Origin: Chitinophagales bacterium
Lineage (GTDB): Bacteria; Bacteroidota; Bacteroidia; Chitinophagales; Saprospiraceae
Direction of reading: 5' to 3'
DNA length: 8,080 bases
Assembly: GCA_013297575.1 (NCBI GenBank)
Contig: JAAFHO010000236.1
Span: 1-8,080 of the forward strand
In this document: piece by piece, positions 1 through 6,332 of the stretch
Position numbering within the stretch: position 1 is the stretch's first letter
Layout: every line of letters starts with the position of its first letter
Translations under genes and position numbers: made by a program
Notes under the pieces: model-generated
The model's input: only the letters and a program-made list of their open reading frames with translations
What the model was told of the DNA's origin: nothing
Databases searched by the model: none

Positions 1-176
1 TATAAACATTTGACCCATTCTAAGTCGGTTACATCTTCAAAATGTAAAAAAACTTATTTTACATTATAATAATTATCTACGTTTTTTTAAAATTTTATCA
101 TTTTTTATCTCGTTTTGCGACAACCTTTTTCAAGGACACAGCCCAGAGTGCAATTTCTATTTCGTAGCAAAAAAGG
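1..176. other. AT-rich left edge, no gene recognised
   Basis: No convincing coding sequence is visible on either strand. The stretch is strongly AT-rich with several T runs. The only structure seen is a weak AT-rich inverted repeat (AATGTAAAA at 41-49 and TTTTACATT at 57-65). It may be the flank of a gene lying outside the window. Confidence 0.5.
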
Positions 177-216
177 ACTTATGGCTGAGTATCTATTTTT
201 ATACTCAGCCATAAGT
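177..216. terminator. Perfect 16-bp hairpin, possible bidirectional terminator
   Basis: ACTTATGGCTGAGTAT (177-192) is exactly inverted at 201-216, with an 8-nt loop. T-rich sequence follows on the + strand (ATTATTTTTG) and on the - strand (CCTTTTTTGC), so it could terminate transcription in both directions. It would separate whatever lies left of the window from the small + strand ORF. The stem is seen directly; the terminator role is inferred. Confidence 0.5.
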
Positions 217-218
217 AT

Positions 219-226
219 TATTTTTG
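219..226 (+). promoter_or_regulatory. Possible TAnnTTTG -7 element before the 81-residue ORF
   Basis: TATTTTTG matches the Bacteroidota -7 consensus TAnnTTTG and ends 25 nt before the ATG at 252. No TTG -33 element lies at the usual 17-23 nt spacing, and a TATTTTTG match in AT-rich DNA occurs easily by chance. It also overlaps the T-rich tail of the hairpin at 177-216. Confidence 0.22.
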
Positions 227-251
227 TATGTAAAAATTATAAATTCACTAT

Positions 252-497
252 ATGTTTATCCAAGAATTGATCGGAAAATACATGGCGATATTGTTAGTTG
301 TAGCAGAAATCATCAATCACGGGACTCATATTCAATGGCGAAAAATAGGGCTCGACCGAACAAACACTTGGGAGGCCGAAAAAGTAGGCTCCGAAGTACA
401 ATGGTTGGAAAAAGTAAGCCCAATGAATTTTGTTATGGACGATTATCTGCTGATGTTGGTGCTTTTTAAGGAGCATGGCTTGAATGACGCTCCTTAA
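252..497 (+). CDS. Hypothetical 81-residue protein, doubtful
   Basis: I do not recognise this protein. It has a mixed, protein-like composition: a hydrophobic helix-like stretch near residues 11-21 (MAILLVVAEII) followed by a charged middle rich in Glu, Lys and Trp. No signal peptide or known motif is clear. A possible -7 element lies just upstream. The stop codon falls inside the right arm of the perfect hairpin at 456-507, so the last ten or so codons are part of that palindrome. Overlapping ORFs in other frames are less protein-like. It could be a real small orphan gene, a remnant of a larger gene whose end was replaced by the palindrome, or chance. It stands alone between two hairpins, so context gives no function. 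Confidence 0.35.
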   Translation: MFIQELIGKYMAILLVVAEIINHGTHIQWRKIGLDRTNTWEAEKVGSEVQWLEKVSPMNFVMDDYLLMLVLFKEHGLNDAP

Positions 498-507
498 AAA
501 GCACCAA
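456..507. repeat. Perfect 19-bp inverted repeat (long hairpin)
   Basis: TTGGTGCTTTTTAAGGAGC (456-474) is exactly inverted at 489-507, with a 14-nt loop. It lies 12 nt past the stop of the - strand exported-protein gene and covers the stop codon of the + strand ORF, so it may end both transcripts. It is not a classical intrinsic terminator: neither strand has a T run after the stem; the T runs are inside or before it. The structure is certain, the function is not. Confidence 0.8.
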
Positions 508-519
508 AAAAACAATAGA

Positions 520-1347
520 TCAACAACCGATATAAGATTCAATAACTAAGATTCCTTTTTTCCAAAAATATTTTTTCAGTTCGGTTTCCTTTTTCAGTTT
601 TTCGCGACCAAATTTTTCCAGCAAATCAGGAGGACAATTGTAATAGTCTTTTATATTATTTTTTTTAGCAAACTCCTTACTGAATTCGTCTTCCCATTTA
701 GTTACATACTTTGTCCTTACTAATTGTTGTAGTTCGTCGATTGATATATTTTTGTTGTAATTATAAAAATATGCCCCCTTACCTATTTTTTCCTGATTAA
801 AAACTACGGTGTCACCATCCTCCCATTCATAAAAAAATGTGGTGTTAAAGTATCTTTCTTTTTCAATTGTTCTTTTGATCTTACTTGTCTCTATTACTAA
901 ACTGTGTCCAAAATAAATACCGTTTTTATATCCTTCTACTTTTATAAAAGTGATTTTTTTTACCATATTTGAATCAACAATAACAACATCAGATGCCAAT
1001 ACAAAATCATATGCTGGAAGATAACACTCCATAATTGTCCCCACAGGCTGCACAACACTTATTTTTTTAAATACGAAAGCACTATGAGGATAGAATACTT
1101 GTTCGTAAGACACGCCACACTGTTCCTTAAAAAGCATAGTAACACCTTCGTCATTGCAATATGGGTTCGTCCCTTGATCGTCTAACATGGCTCTATCTCC
1201 ATAACTAAACACCCTAAAAAGACCTTTAACGTTTTTACCATTTTTAAGGTAAAAATTTGCATGGTAAACTAAACAAGTAGCGCCGTCAGCATATGCAGAC
1301 AATGAAACTAGCAACAACAAAAGTAAAACAAGTGATTTCTTTTTCAT
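520..1347 (-). CDS. Predicted exported protein of unknown function
   Basis: A 275-residue protein that I do not recognise. It starts with a textbook Sec signal peptide: KKK at residues 2-4, a leucine-rich core to about residue 16, and a likely signal peptidase I site after SAYA (residue 20). No lipobox Cys follows directly, so it is probably soluble in the periplasm or secreted. The mature part (255 residues) has six cysteines (25, 64, 77, 108, 238, 275, the last being the C-terminal residue), an aromatic and beta-rich first two thirds, and a Lys/Glu-rich, probably helical tail from about 207. The DNA is visibly more AT-rich than the tgt and nrd genes, and many lysine codons are AAA, which may indicate an accessory gene. 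It appears to be transcribed alone: it has its own -7 element 34 nt upstream and a 108-nt gap from the preceding gene on the strand. Confidence 0.85.
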   Translation of the reverse strand: MKKKSLVLLLLLLVSLSAYADGATCLVYHANFYLKNGKNVKGLFRVFSYGDRAMLDDQGTNPYCNDEGVTMLFKEQCGVSYEQVFYPHSAFVFKKISVVQPVGTIMECYLPAYDFVLASDVVIVDSNMVKKITFIKVEGYKNGIYFGHSLVIETSKIKRTIEKERYFNTTFFYEWEDGDTVVFNQEKIGKGAYFYNYNKNISIDELQQLVRTKYVTKWEDEFSKEFAKKNNIKDYYNCPPDLLEKFGREKLKKETELKKYFWKKGILVIESYIGC

Positions 1348-1381
1348 ATTTTTGTATTTTTAATAAAAAGGATTAACAATA

Positions 1382-1389
1382 CAAAAGTA
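1382..1389 (-). promoter_or_regulatory. TACTTTTG -7 element for the exported-protein gene
   Basis: On the - strand TACTTTTG fits the Bacteroidota -7 consensus TAnnTTTG and ends 34 nt before the start codon at 1347, giving a predicted leader of about 30 nt. No TTG is found at the expected -33 spacing, so the call rests on the -7 element and its position. Confidence 0.45.
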
Positions 1390-1455
1390 AAGCAACCACC
1401 ACCTCGGCGATTGACCTATCTAGTAATCGTAGAGATCAGACTATTATTCGCCCCC

Positions 1456-2355
1456 CTACCCAATCTTCAAAGAAGTCATCGTAATCGCCCCAGCCACGGC
1501 TTTATCGTTAAAAAATGAAACCGTTTCCTTTTCATCTTGCAACGCCAGCGCGTACATCAGTGGATAATAGTGGTCGGGCGTAGGAATGGCCAAAATCGCG
1601 GATTTGCTGAGGTTTTTATAATCAATCAAGGATTTATGGTCTTTATCCTCGATTTTTTTCCTAAAAATATCCTTCATTTCAAGCGCCCAATCATAGCCAT
1701 ATTCCGCGTTAAAATCGCGGTCTTGTGGTTTTACATCTTTCGGGAAACCTATCATACCTAAGTTGTGCACCATATTGCCACTACCGATAATGAGTACGCC
1801 TTTTTTGCGCAAAGCAGCCAATTCTTTACCCAAATTATAGTGGTATTGTGCGTCCCTGCTATAATCGATGCTCAATTGCAACACAGGAATATCGGCATCG
1901 GGGTACATTTGTTTGACGACGCTCCAAGTGCCGTGGTCAAGTCCCCAATCGTGATCGAGGGTCGTCGTAGTACTTTTGATTATTTCTTTGGTTTCCTTGG
2001 CCAAAGCAGCGTTGCCGGGAGCAGGATATTCCACGGCAAATAGCTCTTTGGGAAAACCACCAAAATCATGGATCGTCTTGGGGGCATCCATCGCAGTTAC
2101 CTTTGTGCCTTGGGTGAGCCAATGCGCCGAAATGCAGAGTACAGCCTTGGGGCGGGCAATCTCCTTGGCCATCGCCTTCCAGCGTTCAGTGAATTCATTG
2201 TCCTCAATAGCATTCATAGGGCTGCCGTGACCGACGAATAAAACTGGGTACTTTTCGTCCTCTTCCCGCAGGGTATCGGACAGTTGTTGTAATACGCTGA
2301 GATTTGCCATAGCGGTGAGTCCTAGTACTGTTTGGATAAATTTTTTCCTTTCCAT
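1456..2355 (-). CDS. ygiD: 4,5-DOPA dioxygenase extradiol family protein (YgiD-like)
   Basis: A LigB-superfamily extradiol ring-cleavage dioxygenase. Family members use an active-site metal (zinc in E. coli YgiD) held by histidines; E. coli YgiD opens the ring of L-DOPA in vitro, but the natural substrate in bacteria is unclear. Visible motifs, numbered from the start chosen here (299 residues): GHGSP with His43, ISAHW with His78, LDHGTW with His141, HNL with His197 and PTPDHYYPL with His262. All histidines expected in the family appear to be present. The ATG at 2355 was preferred because it leaves a 4-nt gap after tgt and gives the N-terminus MERKKFIQTVLGLTAM, like the basic leader often found on Bacteroidota homologues. 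An in-frame ATG at 2373 would add six residues and overlap tgt by 14 nt. The leader resembles a degenerate Tat or Sec signal but has RK rather than RR and a short hydrophobic core, so export is uncertain. Probably co-transcribed with tgt. Confidence 0.9.
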   Translation of the reverse strand: MERKKFIQTVLGLTAMANLSVLQQLSDTLREEDEKYPVLFVGHGSPMNAIEDNEFTERWKAMAKEIARPKAVLCISAHWLTQGTKVTAMDAPKTIHDFGGFPKELFAVEYPAPGNAALAKETKEIIKSTTTTLDHDWGLDHGTWSVVKQMYPDADIPVLQLSIDYSRDAQYHYNLGKELAALRKKGVLIIGSGNMVHNLGMIGFPKDVKPQDRDFNAEYGYDWALEMKDIFRKKIEDKDHKSLIDYKNLSKSAILAIPTPDHYYPLMYALALQDEKETVSFFNDKAVAGAITMTSLKIG

Positions 2356-2359
2356 AAAA

Positions 2360-3490
2360 TTACAATCGTGCACTTACTTTTTTTACCATTCCTGCCTTCC
2401 AAGTCAAAAAACTCCCGTCCAAAATCCGTTTCCGCGACTCTTTTACCAACCACAAGAAAAAGCCAAGGTTCTGTAAAGTAGCCAATTGCATACCCAATAT
2501 TTCATTACTGATAAACAAATGCCGCAAATATGCCTTGGAATGGGTTTGGCTGGTCGGGACTGGATTATGGGCATCAATGGGTGAAAATTCGTGCTGCCAT
2601 TTTTTATTCTTAATATTGATAATACCCTCGGAGGTGTAAAGCAGGCCGTGGCGGGCATTGCGGGTGGGGAGTACGCAATCGAACATATCAATACCGCGCT
2701 GAATACCTTCCAATAAGTTTTCCGGTGTACCCACGCCCATGAGGTACCGCGGACGATCTTTAGGCAAAATATCCGTCACCACTTCGGTCATGGCGTACAT
2801 TTCTTCGGCGGGTTCGCCTACCGAAAGACCACCAATCGCATTGCCTTCGCGCCCAAAAGCAGCAATCGTTTCCGCCGATTCGATGCGCAAATCGGTATAA
2901 GTACTGCCTTGTACAATGGGGAAAAGCGTTTGGCTATAACCATAATGCGCTTCGGTGGTATCAAACCGATCGATACAGCGCTGTAGCCAACGGTGCGTCA
3001 ATCCAAGCGATTTTTTAGCATACGCATACTCACAAGGATAGGGCGTACATTCGTCAAACGCCATGATGATATCCCCGCCAATGGTGCGTTGGATATCCAT
3101 CACGTTTTCGGGGCTAAAAAAGTGCTTACTGCCATCAATATGGCTTTGAAAAGTAACCCCTTCTTCTTTTATTTTGCGCCGATGTGCGAGCGAATACACC
3201 TGAAAACCACCGCTATCGGTCAATACTGGCTTATTCCAGCCATTAAATCCATGAATTCCGCCAGCATCTTTCAACACCTCCAAACCCGGACGCAAGTACA
3301 AATGATAGGTATTGCCCAAACAAATTTGCGCTTGGATATCGTTCACGAGTTCGTGTTGGTGGACAGCCTTTACTGTTGCCGCTGTACCAACGGGCATAAA
3401 AATCGGCGTCTCGATCGTACCGTGATCGGTTGTGATCAAGCCTGCGCGCGCACGCGAGGCGGGATCGGTATGGAGCAGATCAAAATTCAT
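2360..3490 (-). CDS. tgt: Queuine tRNA-ribosyltransferase (tRNA-guanine transglycosylase), zinc site apparently lost
   Basis: Exchanges guanine-34 in the anticodon of GUN-type tRNAs (Asp, Asn, His, Tyr) for preQ1 during queuosine synthesis, in the cytoplasm. At 376 residues it has normal bacterial length and a TIM-barrel pattern. Seen motifs: GNTYHLYLRPG (59-69), LTDSGGFQVYSL with the catalytic Asp92, FDECTPYP with Asp146 in the base-recognition pocket, IGGLSVGE (219-226), YLMGVGTPENLLEGI, and MFDCVLPTRNAR with the nucleophile Asp271. The usual CxCxxC zinc motif reads NPVPTS here (309-314), and the zinc-binding His of the IHN motif is Gln340 (LQN), while the surrounding SKAYLRHL and NEILG blocks align cleanly. 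The catalytic residues are intact, so the enzyme is probably active with a metal-free C-terminal subdomain. The start MNFDLLHTDPASRARAG is typical. No clear promoter is seen upstream; the palindromic repeat at 3530-3823 fills that gap. The ygiD-like gene follows after 4 nt. Confidence 0.97.
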   Translation of the reverse strand: MNFDLLHTDPASRARAGLITTDHGTIETPIFMPVGTAATVKAVHQHELVNDIQAQICLGNTYHLYLRPGLEVLKDAGGIHGFNGWNKPVLTDSGGFQVYSLAHRRKIKEEGVTFQSHIDGSKHFFSPENVMDIQRTIGGDIIMAFDECTPYPCEYAYAKKSLGLTHRWLQRCIDRFDTTEAHYGYSQTLFPIVQGSTYTDLRIESAETIAAFGREGNAIGGLSVGEPAEEMYAMTEVVTDILPKDRPRYLMGVGTPENLLEGIQRGIDMFDCVLPTRNARHGLLYTSEGIINIKNKKWQHEFSPIDAHNPVPTSQTHSKAYLRHLFISNEILGMQLATLQNLGFFLWLVKESRKRILDGSFLTWKAGMVKKVSARL

Positions 3491-3529
3491 GGGGAATATT
3501 AAATGTGTCGTATCTGTTTATCTATTGTT

Positions 3530-3823
3530 GGCGTGACTTGAGACTCGAGTCTAATATCGTCAATTTAAGCGCGTCCTGACCCCGATAGGGGTCGAACATG
3601 AATAGCCCCGAATGAAATTCGGGGATTGGGAATGCGGCAATAGTTTAACAACCACGAAGTGGTTGAACGTCAACGTTTTATGAGCGTTTCATTACGTTCA
3701 ACCCTTTCAGGGTTCCCCCCTTCCCCCTCTTAATCCCCGAATTTCATTCGGGGCTACTCATGTTTGACCCTTATCAGGGTCTAGGTCTGTTTAAGTTGTC
3801 AACATTGACCTTTGAGTCATGCC
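3530..3823. repeat. Mirror-symmetric multi-hairpin repeat element (REP/BIME-like)
   Basis: The gap between the isomerase stop and the tgt start is almost filled by one large inverted repeat centred near 3680. The main arms are 50 nt each (3578-3627 and 3732-3781) and match at 46 of 50 positions. Each arm holds two local hairpins: A, GACCCCGATAGGGGTC (3578-3593) or GACCCTTATCAGGGTC (3766-3781); and B, an 8-bp stem CCCCGAAT/ATTCGGGG with a 3-nt loop (3606-3624, 3735-3753). Inside lies a second arm pair with hairpin C: AACCAC-GAA-GTGGTT (3650-3664) and AACCCT-TTC-AGGGTT (3700-3714), each next to GAACGT or its inverse. Differences between arms in A and C come in pairs that keep each hairpin paired. 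Weaker mirror similarity reaches GGCGTGACTTGA (3530-3541) and TTGAGTCATGCC (3812-3823). No coding capacity is seen. It may be a non-autonomous repeat, a transcript-processing site or terminator for the isomerase gene, or a structured RNA. Confidence 0.85.
3541..3552. repeat. 12-bp perfect palindrome AGACTCGAGTCT
   Basis: A perfect 12-bp palindrome 50 nt before the tgt start codon, inside the outer left flank of the large repeat element. It has no counterpart in the right flank. It could be an operator-like site for tgt or chance; no promoter match lies beside it. Confidence 0.3.
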
Positions 3824-3842
3824 GACAGAATTTACCAATCTC

Positions 3843-5816
3843 TTATTTCTTAATCAAACTTTCAAAAACCTTGCGGTCGATATCCACTTTATATTCTGCG
3901 CGCAATTTTTCTACCCAGTTTTTCTCCAAGTAATCTTGGTAATCTGCAACGGCATAACCCTTTGCTTCGCTGAGTTTCTTTGGCGTAGGTGGTGTAATTT
4001 CTTCCACCTTCATAAAGTTAGTGGTTTTGGTACTTTCGTCTGATTTTGCAGCCGTCAGCGCACCTGCTTTCCAAATAGCGTCAACATCCTTGTTTTTACC
4101 TTTTTCGTAAACGCGTTCCATTACAGCTACCATATCACCGCCCTTTTTATTGAATTTTTTGAGGACATCGGCGGAAGGTTTTTTAGTGGCCAAGGTGCGT
4201 ACTTTTTCGATCACTTTGACATCGGTAGTTTTGAGCGTATAGATGCTTACTTTAGCGCGCTCGTCCCATTTGAATTTTTCTTTCAAATTTTCGTTGAAGA
4301 ATTTTTCCAATCCAATAGTATCGGTATTCGCGCGGTCCCAAACTTCCACTTTTGCGGCTTCAAACAAGAGCATACCACCCTCGTATTCGCGCATCAAAGC
4401 AGAAAATTCGGGATATTTTTTATCAAGTTGGGTTTCCTCAAAACGGAGAGACGTTTCGTCCTTCCAAGTTTTGTACAATTTTGAAACAGTTTCTTCTACT
4501 GGGTAACCTTTACCACGCATCCGATCGCGGCTGGCGCGGGAGCAGAAATCTTCAAAATCGGCCAATGTGTAATTTTGACCATCAAAACTAAACAAGGGTG
4601 TTTGCGGCTTTGCAGCATCTGGTTTCCAGCGGAAAGTATGGAATACAGAATCTTGTTGTGTGGCCGTCCATTTATTGAGTGCTTCAGGAAACTCCTTGAA
4701 TTTACCTTCTTTTTGAATACGGGTAATGATACTTTGTTTGGCGGCTTCGCTGCGGCTATCTTTTTTTACGCGGTCGCTAAGGCCACGTTTCATCGTTTCA
4801 AAACTGGCTACAGGTTTTGCGCTTTTACGTTTGATGATATGCCAACCAATCGTAGTTTCTACGGGCATAGAAATATCGCCATCGGCTTTAAGGGCAAAAG
4901 CGGCATCTTCAAAACCTTTTTGGTAGCGATTGATCCCGAAAAAGCCAATATCACCGCCTTTTGCCTTGGTCATATTGTCTTCGGAAACAGCAGCACACAT
5001 TTTCATCCAATCGCCACCTGCTTTCAAAGCAGTATAAACGCTATCAATCCGTGTTTTAGCGATAGCAGCCTTTTCTGGTGTTTCGCCTTTGCGGATTAGG
5101 ATTTGCGATACTTCAATTTCACCACGAGCAGGGCGGAAGCCGATTACCTTTACAATATGGTAACCGCTATTGGTGCGAATTGGGCCAGTGATATCGCCAG
5201 GTTTTGCGTTGTAAATGGCATTTTCCATGGTATAAAAACCATCGGGCAGCATAGCGGTCACATAACCAATATAGCCTTTAGATTCTTTGGCGGATTTATC
5301 ATCTGAGAATTCAGCGGCAGCCGCGTCAAAGGATTTGCCACCTTTTATTTGCTGCATAATTTCCTTGATGCGGTTATAAGCCTTCAAGGTATCAGCGGCT
5401 GGGGCATTTTTATCCACAGCGAGGTATATATGGCTAATTTCCACATCTTGCATCATGCGAGCGTGTGTTTCTTGTACCAATTTGTCGGTCACTTCGCGGT
5501 CCACGAGGTACGAAGCCGCCAATTGTCGGCGATAGCCGTCCAATTCCGTTTTAAGCGCAGGCACTGTATCCAAGTACAAATCGCGTGCTTTTTGCACTTT
5601 CAATTTGAATTTAACATACAAATCGAGGTATTCCTCCAAAGATGCGCGGCTAAAGTCGGCTTTGTCCTGGTTGGTTTTGGTATAAATCCCTTTAAACTCC
5701 GAGACACGCACGGGCGTACCTTTTACCGTAAATAAAATGGGATCATTTTGCTGTGCAACGAGGCAAAAAGTGGCACAAAGGAAAAGAGTAAAGGTGATAA
5801 AAATTTGTTTGAGCAT
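3843..5816 (-). CDS. Periplasmic peptidyl-prolyl cis-trans isomerase, SurA/PpiD-like with two parvulin domains
   Basis: A 657-residue secreted folding factor. Residues 1-21 form a Sec signal peptide (hydrophobic core IFITFTLFLCATFCLV, likely cleavage near AQQ); the two cysteines in it do not form a lipobox, so it is probably soluble in the periplasm. An N-terminal helical chaperone-like region (about 35-120) precedes two parvulin domains: the first about 124-226 (VEISHIYL, FDAAAAEFSDD, KGYIGYV, NSGYHIVKV) and the second about 234-332 (IEVSQILI, GGDIGFFG, FEDAAFALK, TIGWHIIKR). The GG/GxIG and GWH/GYH strand motifs typical of parvulins are seen in each. The remaining half, about 335-657, is Lys/Glu-rich and presumably helical and substrate-binding; I recognise no catalytic motif in it. 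The family assists folding of outer-membrane beta-barrel proteins. It has its own promoter about 110 nt upstream and is followed by the palindromic repeat before tgt. Confidence 0.92.
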   Translation of the reverse strand: MLKQIFITFTLFLCATFCLVAQQNDPILFTVKGTPVRVSEFKGIYTKTNQDKADFSRASLEEYLDLYVKFKLKVQKARDLYLDTVPALKTELDGYRRQLAASYLVDREVTDKLVQETHARMMQDVEISHIYLAVDKNAPAADTLKAYNRIKEIMQQIKGGKSFDAAAAEFSDDKSAKESKGYIGYVTAMLPDGFYTMENAIYNAKPGDITGPIRTNSGYHIVKVIGFRPARGEIEVSQILIRKGETPEKAAIAKTRIDSVYTALKAGGDWMKMCAAVSEDNMTKAKGGDIGFFGINRYQKGFEDAAFALKADGDISMPVETTIGWHIIKRKSAKPVASFETMKRGLSDRVKKDSRSEAAKQSIITRIQKEGKFKEFPEALNKWTATQQDSVFHTFRWKPDAAKPQTPLFSFDGQNYTLADFEDFCSRASRDRMRGKGYPVEETVSKLYKTWKDETSLRFEETQLDKKYPEFSALMREYEGGMLLFEAAKVEVWDRANTDTIGLEKFFNENLKEKFKWDERAKVSIYTLKTTDVKVIEKVRTLATKKPSADVLKKFNKKGGDMVAVMERVYEKGKNKDVDAIWKAGALTAAKSDESTKTTNFMKVEEITPPTPKKLSEAKGYAVADYQDYLEKNWVEKLRAEYKVDIDRKVFESLIKK

Positions 5817-5927
5817 AATTGCAGTAAGATATTTAAGGATATTAATGGCGAACTAAATGGTTGAATTTAATGATGAATTGGTTTGTATTTGAGACAAAGT
5901 AACCGAATACTTATTCTCAAAAACATG

Positions 5928-5961
5928 CAAAGGTAGAAAGCTATGGACAAAAAAAACCAAA
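5928..5961 (-). promoter_or_regulatory. Bacteroidota-type promoter for the isomerase gene
   Basis: On the - strand TTTG (5961-5958) is followed after 22 nt by TACCTTTG (5935-5928), a match to the TTTG / TAnnTTTG promoter of this phylum, with spacing at the long end of the known range. Transcription would start near 5922 and give a leader of about 106 nt before the ATG at 5816. Confidence 0.55.
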
Positions 5962-6082
5962 TACTTATACTTTTGATTTTTTTGAGCGGAAATTTATTGG
6001 TGTGTAGGGGGAATATGCTCCTTGGATTGGCTCTTTTGATGTTTAATTTTTTGGAAGATCGGATATTTATTGTCGATGGAGA

Positions 6083-6249
6083 CAGCAATTTCCCATGTAG
6101 ATCAAAACTAAAACAGGATAGCACAACGGATGAAACGGATCACCCGGATTTAAACGGATTATTTTGAAACAATCCGCTCTAATCCGTAAAATTCGTTTCA
6201 TCCGTTCTCCCATTGAACAACAGGGTGTATGTCACATGGGAAATTGCTG
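6083..6249. mobile_element. MITE-like 167-bp nested palindrome with possible 9-bp target duplication
   Basis: Three inverted arm pairs share one centre at about 6166. The ends are perfect 16-bp inverted repeats, CAGCAATTTCCCATGT (6083-6098) and its inverse (6234-6249). The middle pair is AACGGATGAAACGGAT (6125-6140) against 6191-6206, 15 of 16 matching. The inner pair (6145-6160 and 6171-6186) matches at 13 of 16 around a 10-nt loop. CGGAT recurs at 6127, 6136, 6145 and 6155, every 9-10 nt. Directly outside the ends lie CGATGGAGA (6074-6082) and CGGTGGAGA (6250-6258), direct repeats matching at 8 of 9, which look like a decayed target-site duplication. There is no transposase, so movement would need one supplied in trans. 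No family is assigned. Confidence 0.65.
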
Positions 6250-6332
6250 CGGTGGAGATAGAGGGCAACCTAATCCACTCATTTTCACCCACTTATTACC
6301 TAAAACAAAAGTTCACACTTTTTAAACATTTT

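Noticed and set aside
41..65. Inverted repeat AATGTAAAA / TTTTACATT
   Set aside because: A 9-bp stem made almost only of A-T pairs in very AT-rich DNA is easily expected by chance; no promoter or gene is tied to it.
2993..3502. 169-codon + strand ORF antisense to tgt
   Set aside because: It is a reading-frame shadow of tgt, whose own frame contains every expected family motif.
3578..3781. CRISPR-like array in the repeat element
   Set aside because: The repeats are mirror-image hairpin modules, not regularly spaced direct repeats with unique spacers, and no cas gene is present.
5943..6167. Small + strand ORF of 74 codons and the overlapping - strand ORF at 5867-6124
   Set aside because: Both overlap the isomerase promoter region and run into the MITE-like palindrome, resemble nothing I know, and have compositions expected of translated AT-rich DNA.
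6236..6325. ORF starting MGNCCGGDRG in the right arm of the palindrome (the left arm inverted also reads MGNCC)
   Set aside because: The shared start is a consequence of the inverted repeat. The two readings diverge at once and the left copy stops after nine codons.
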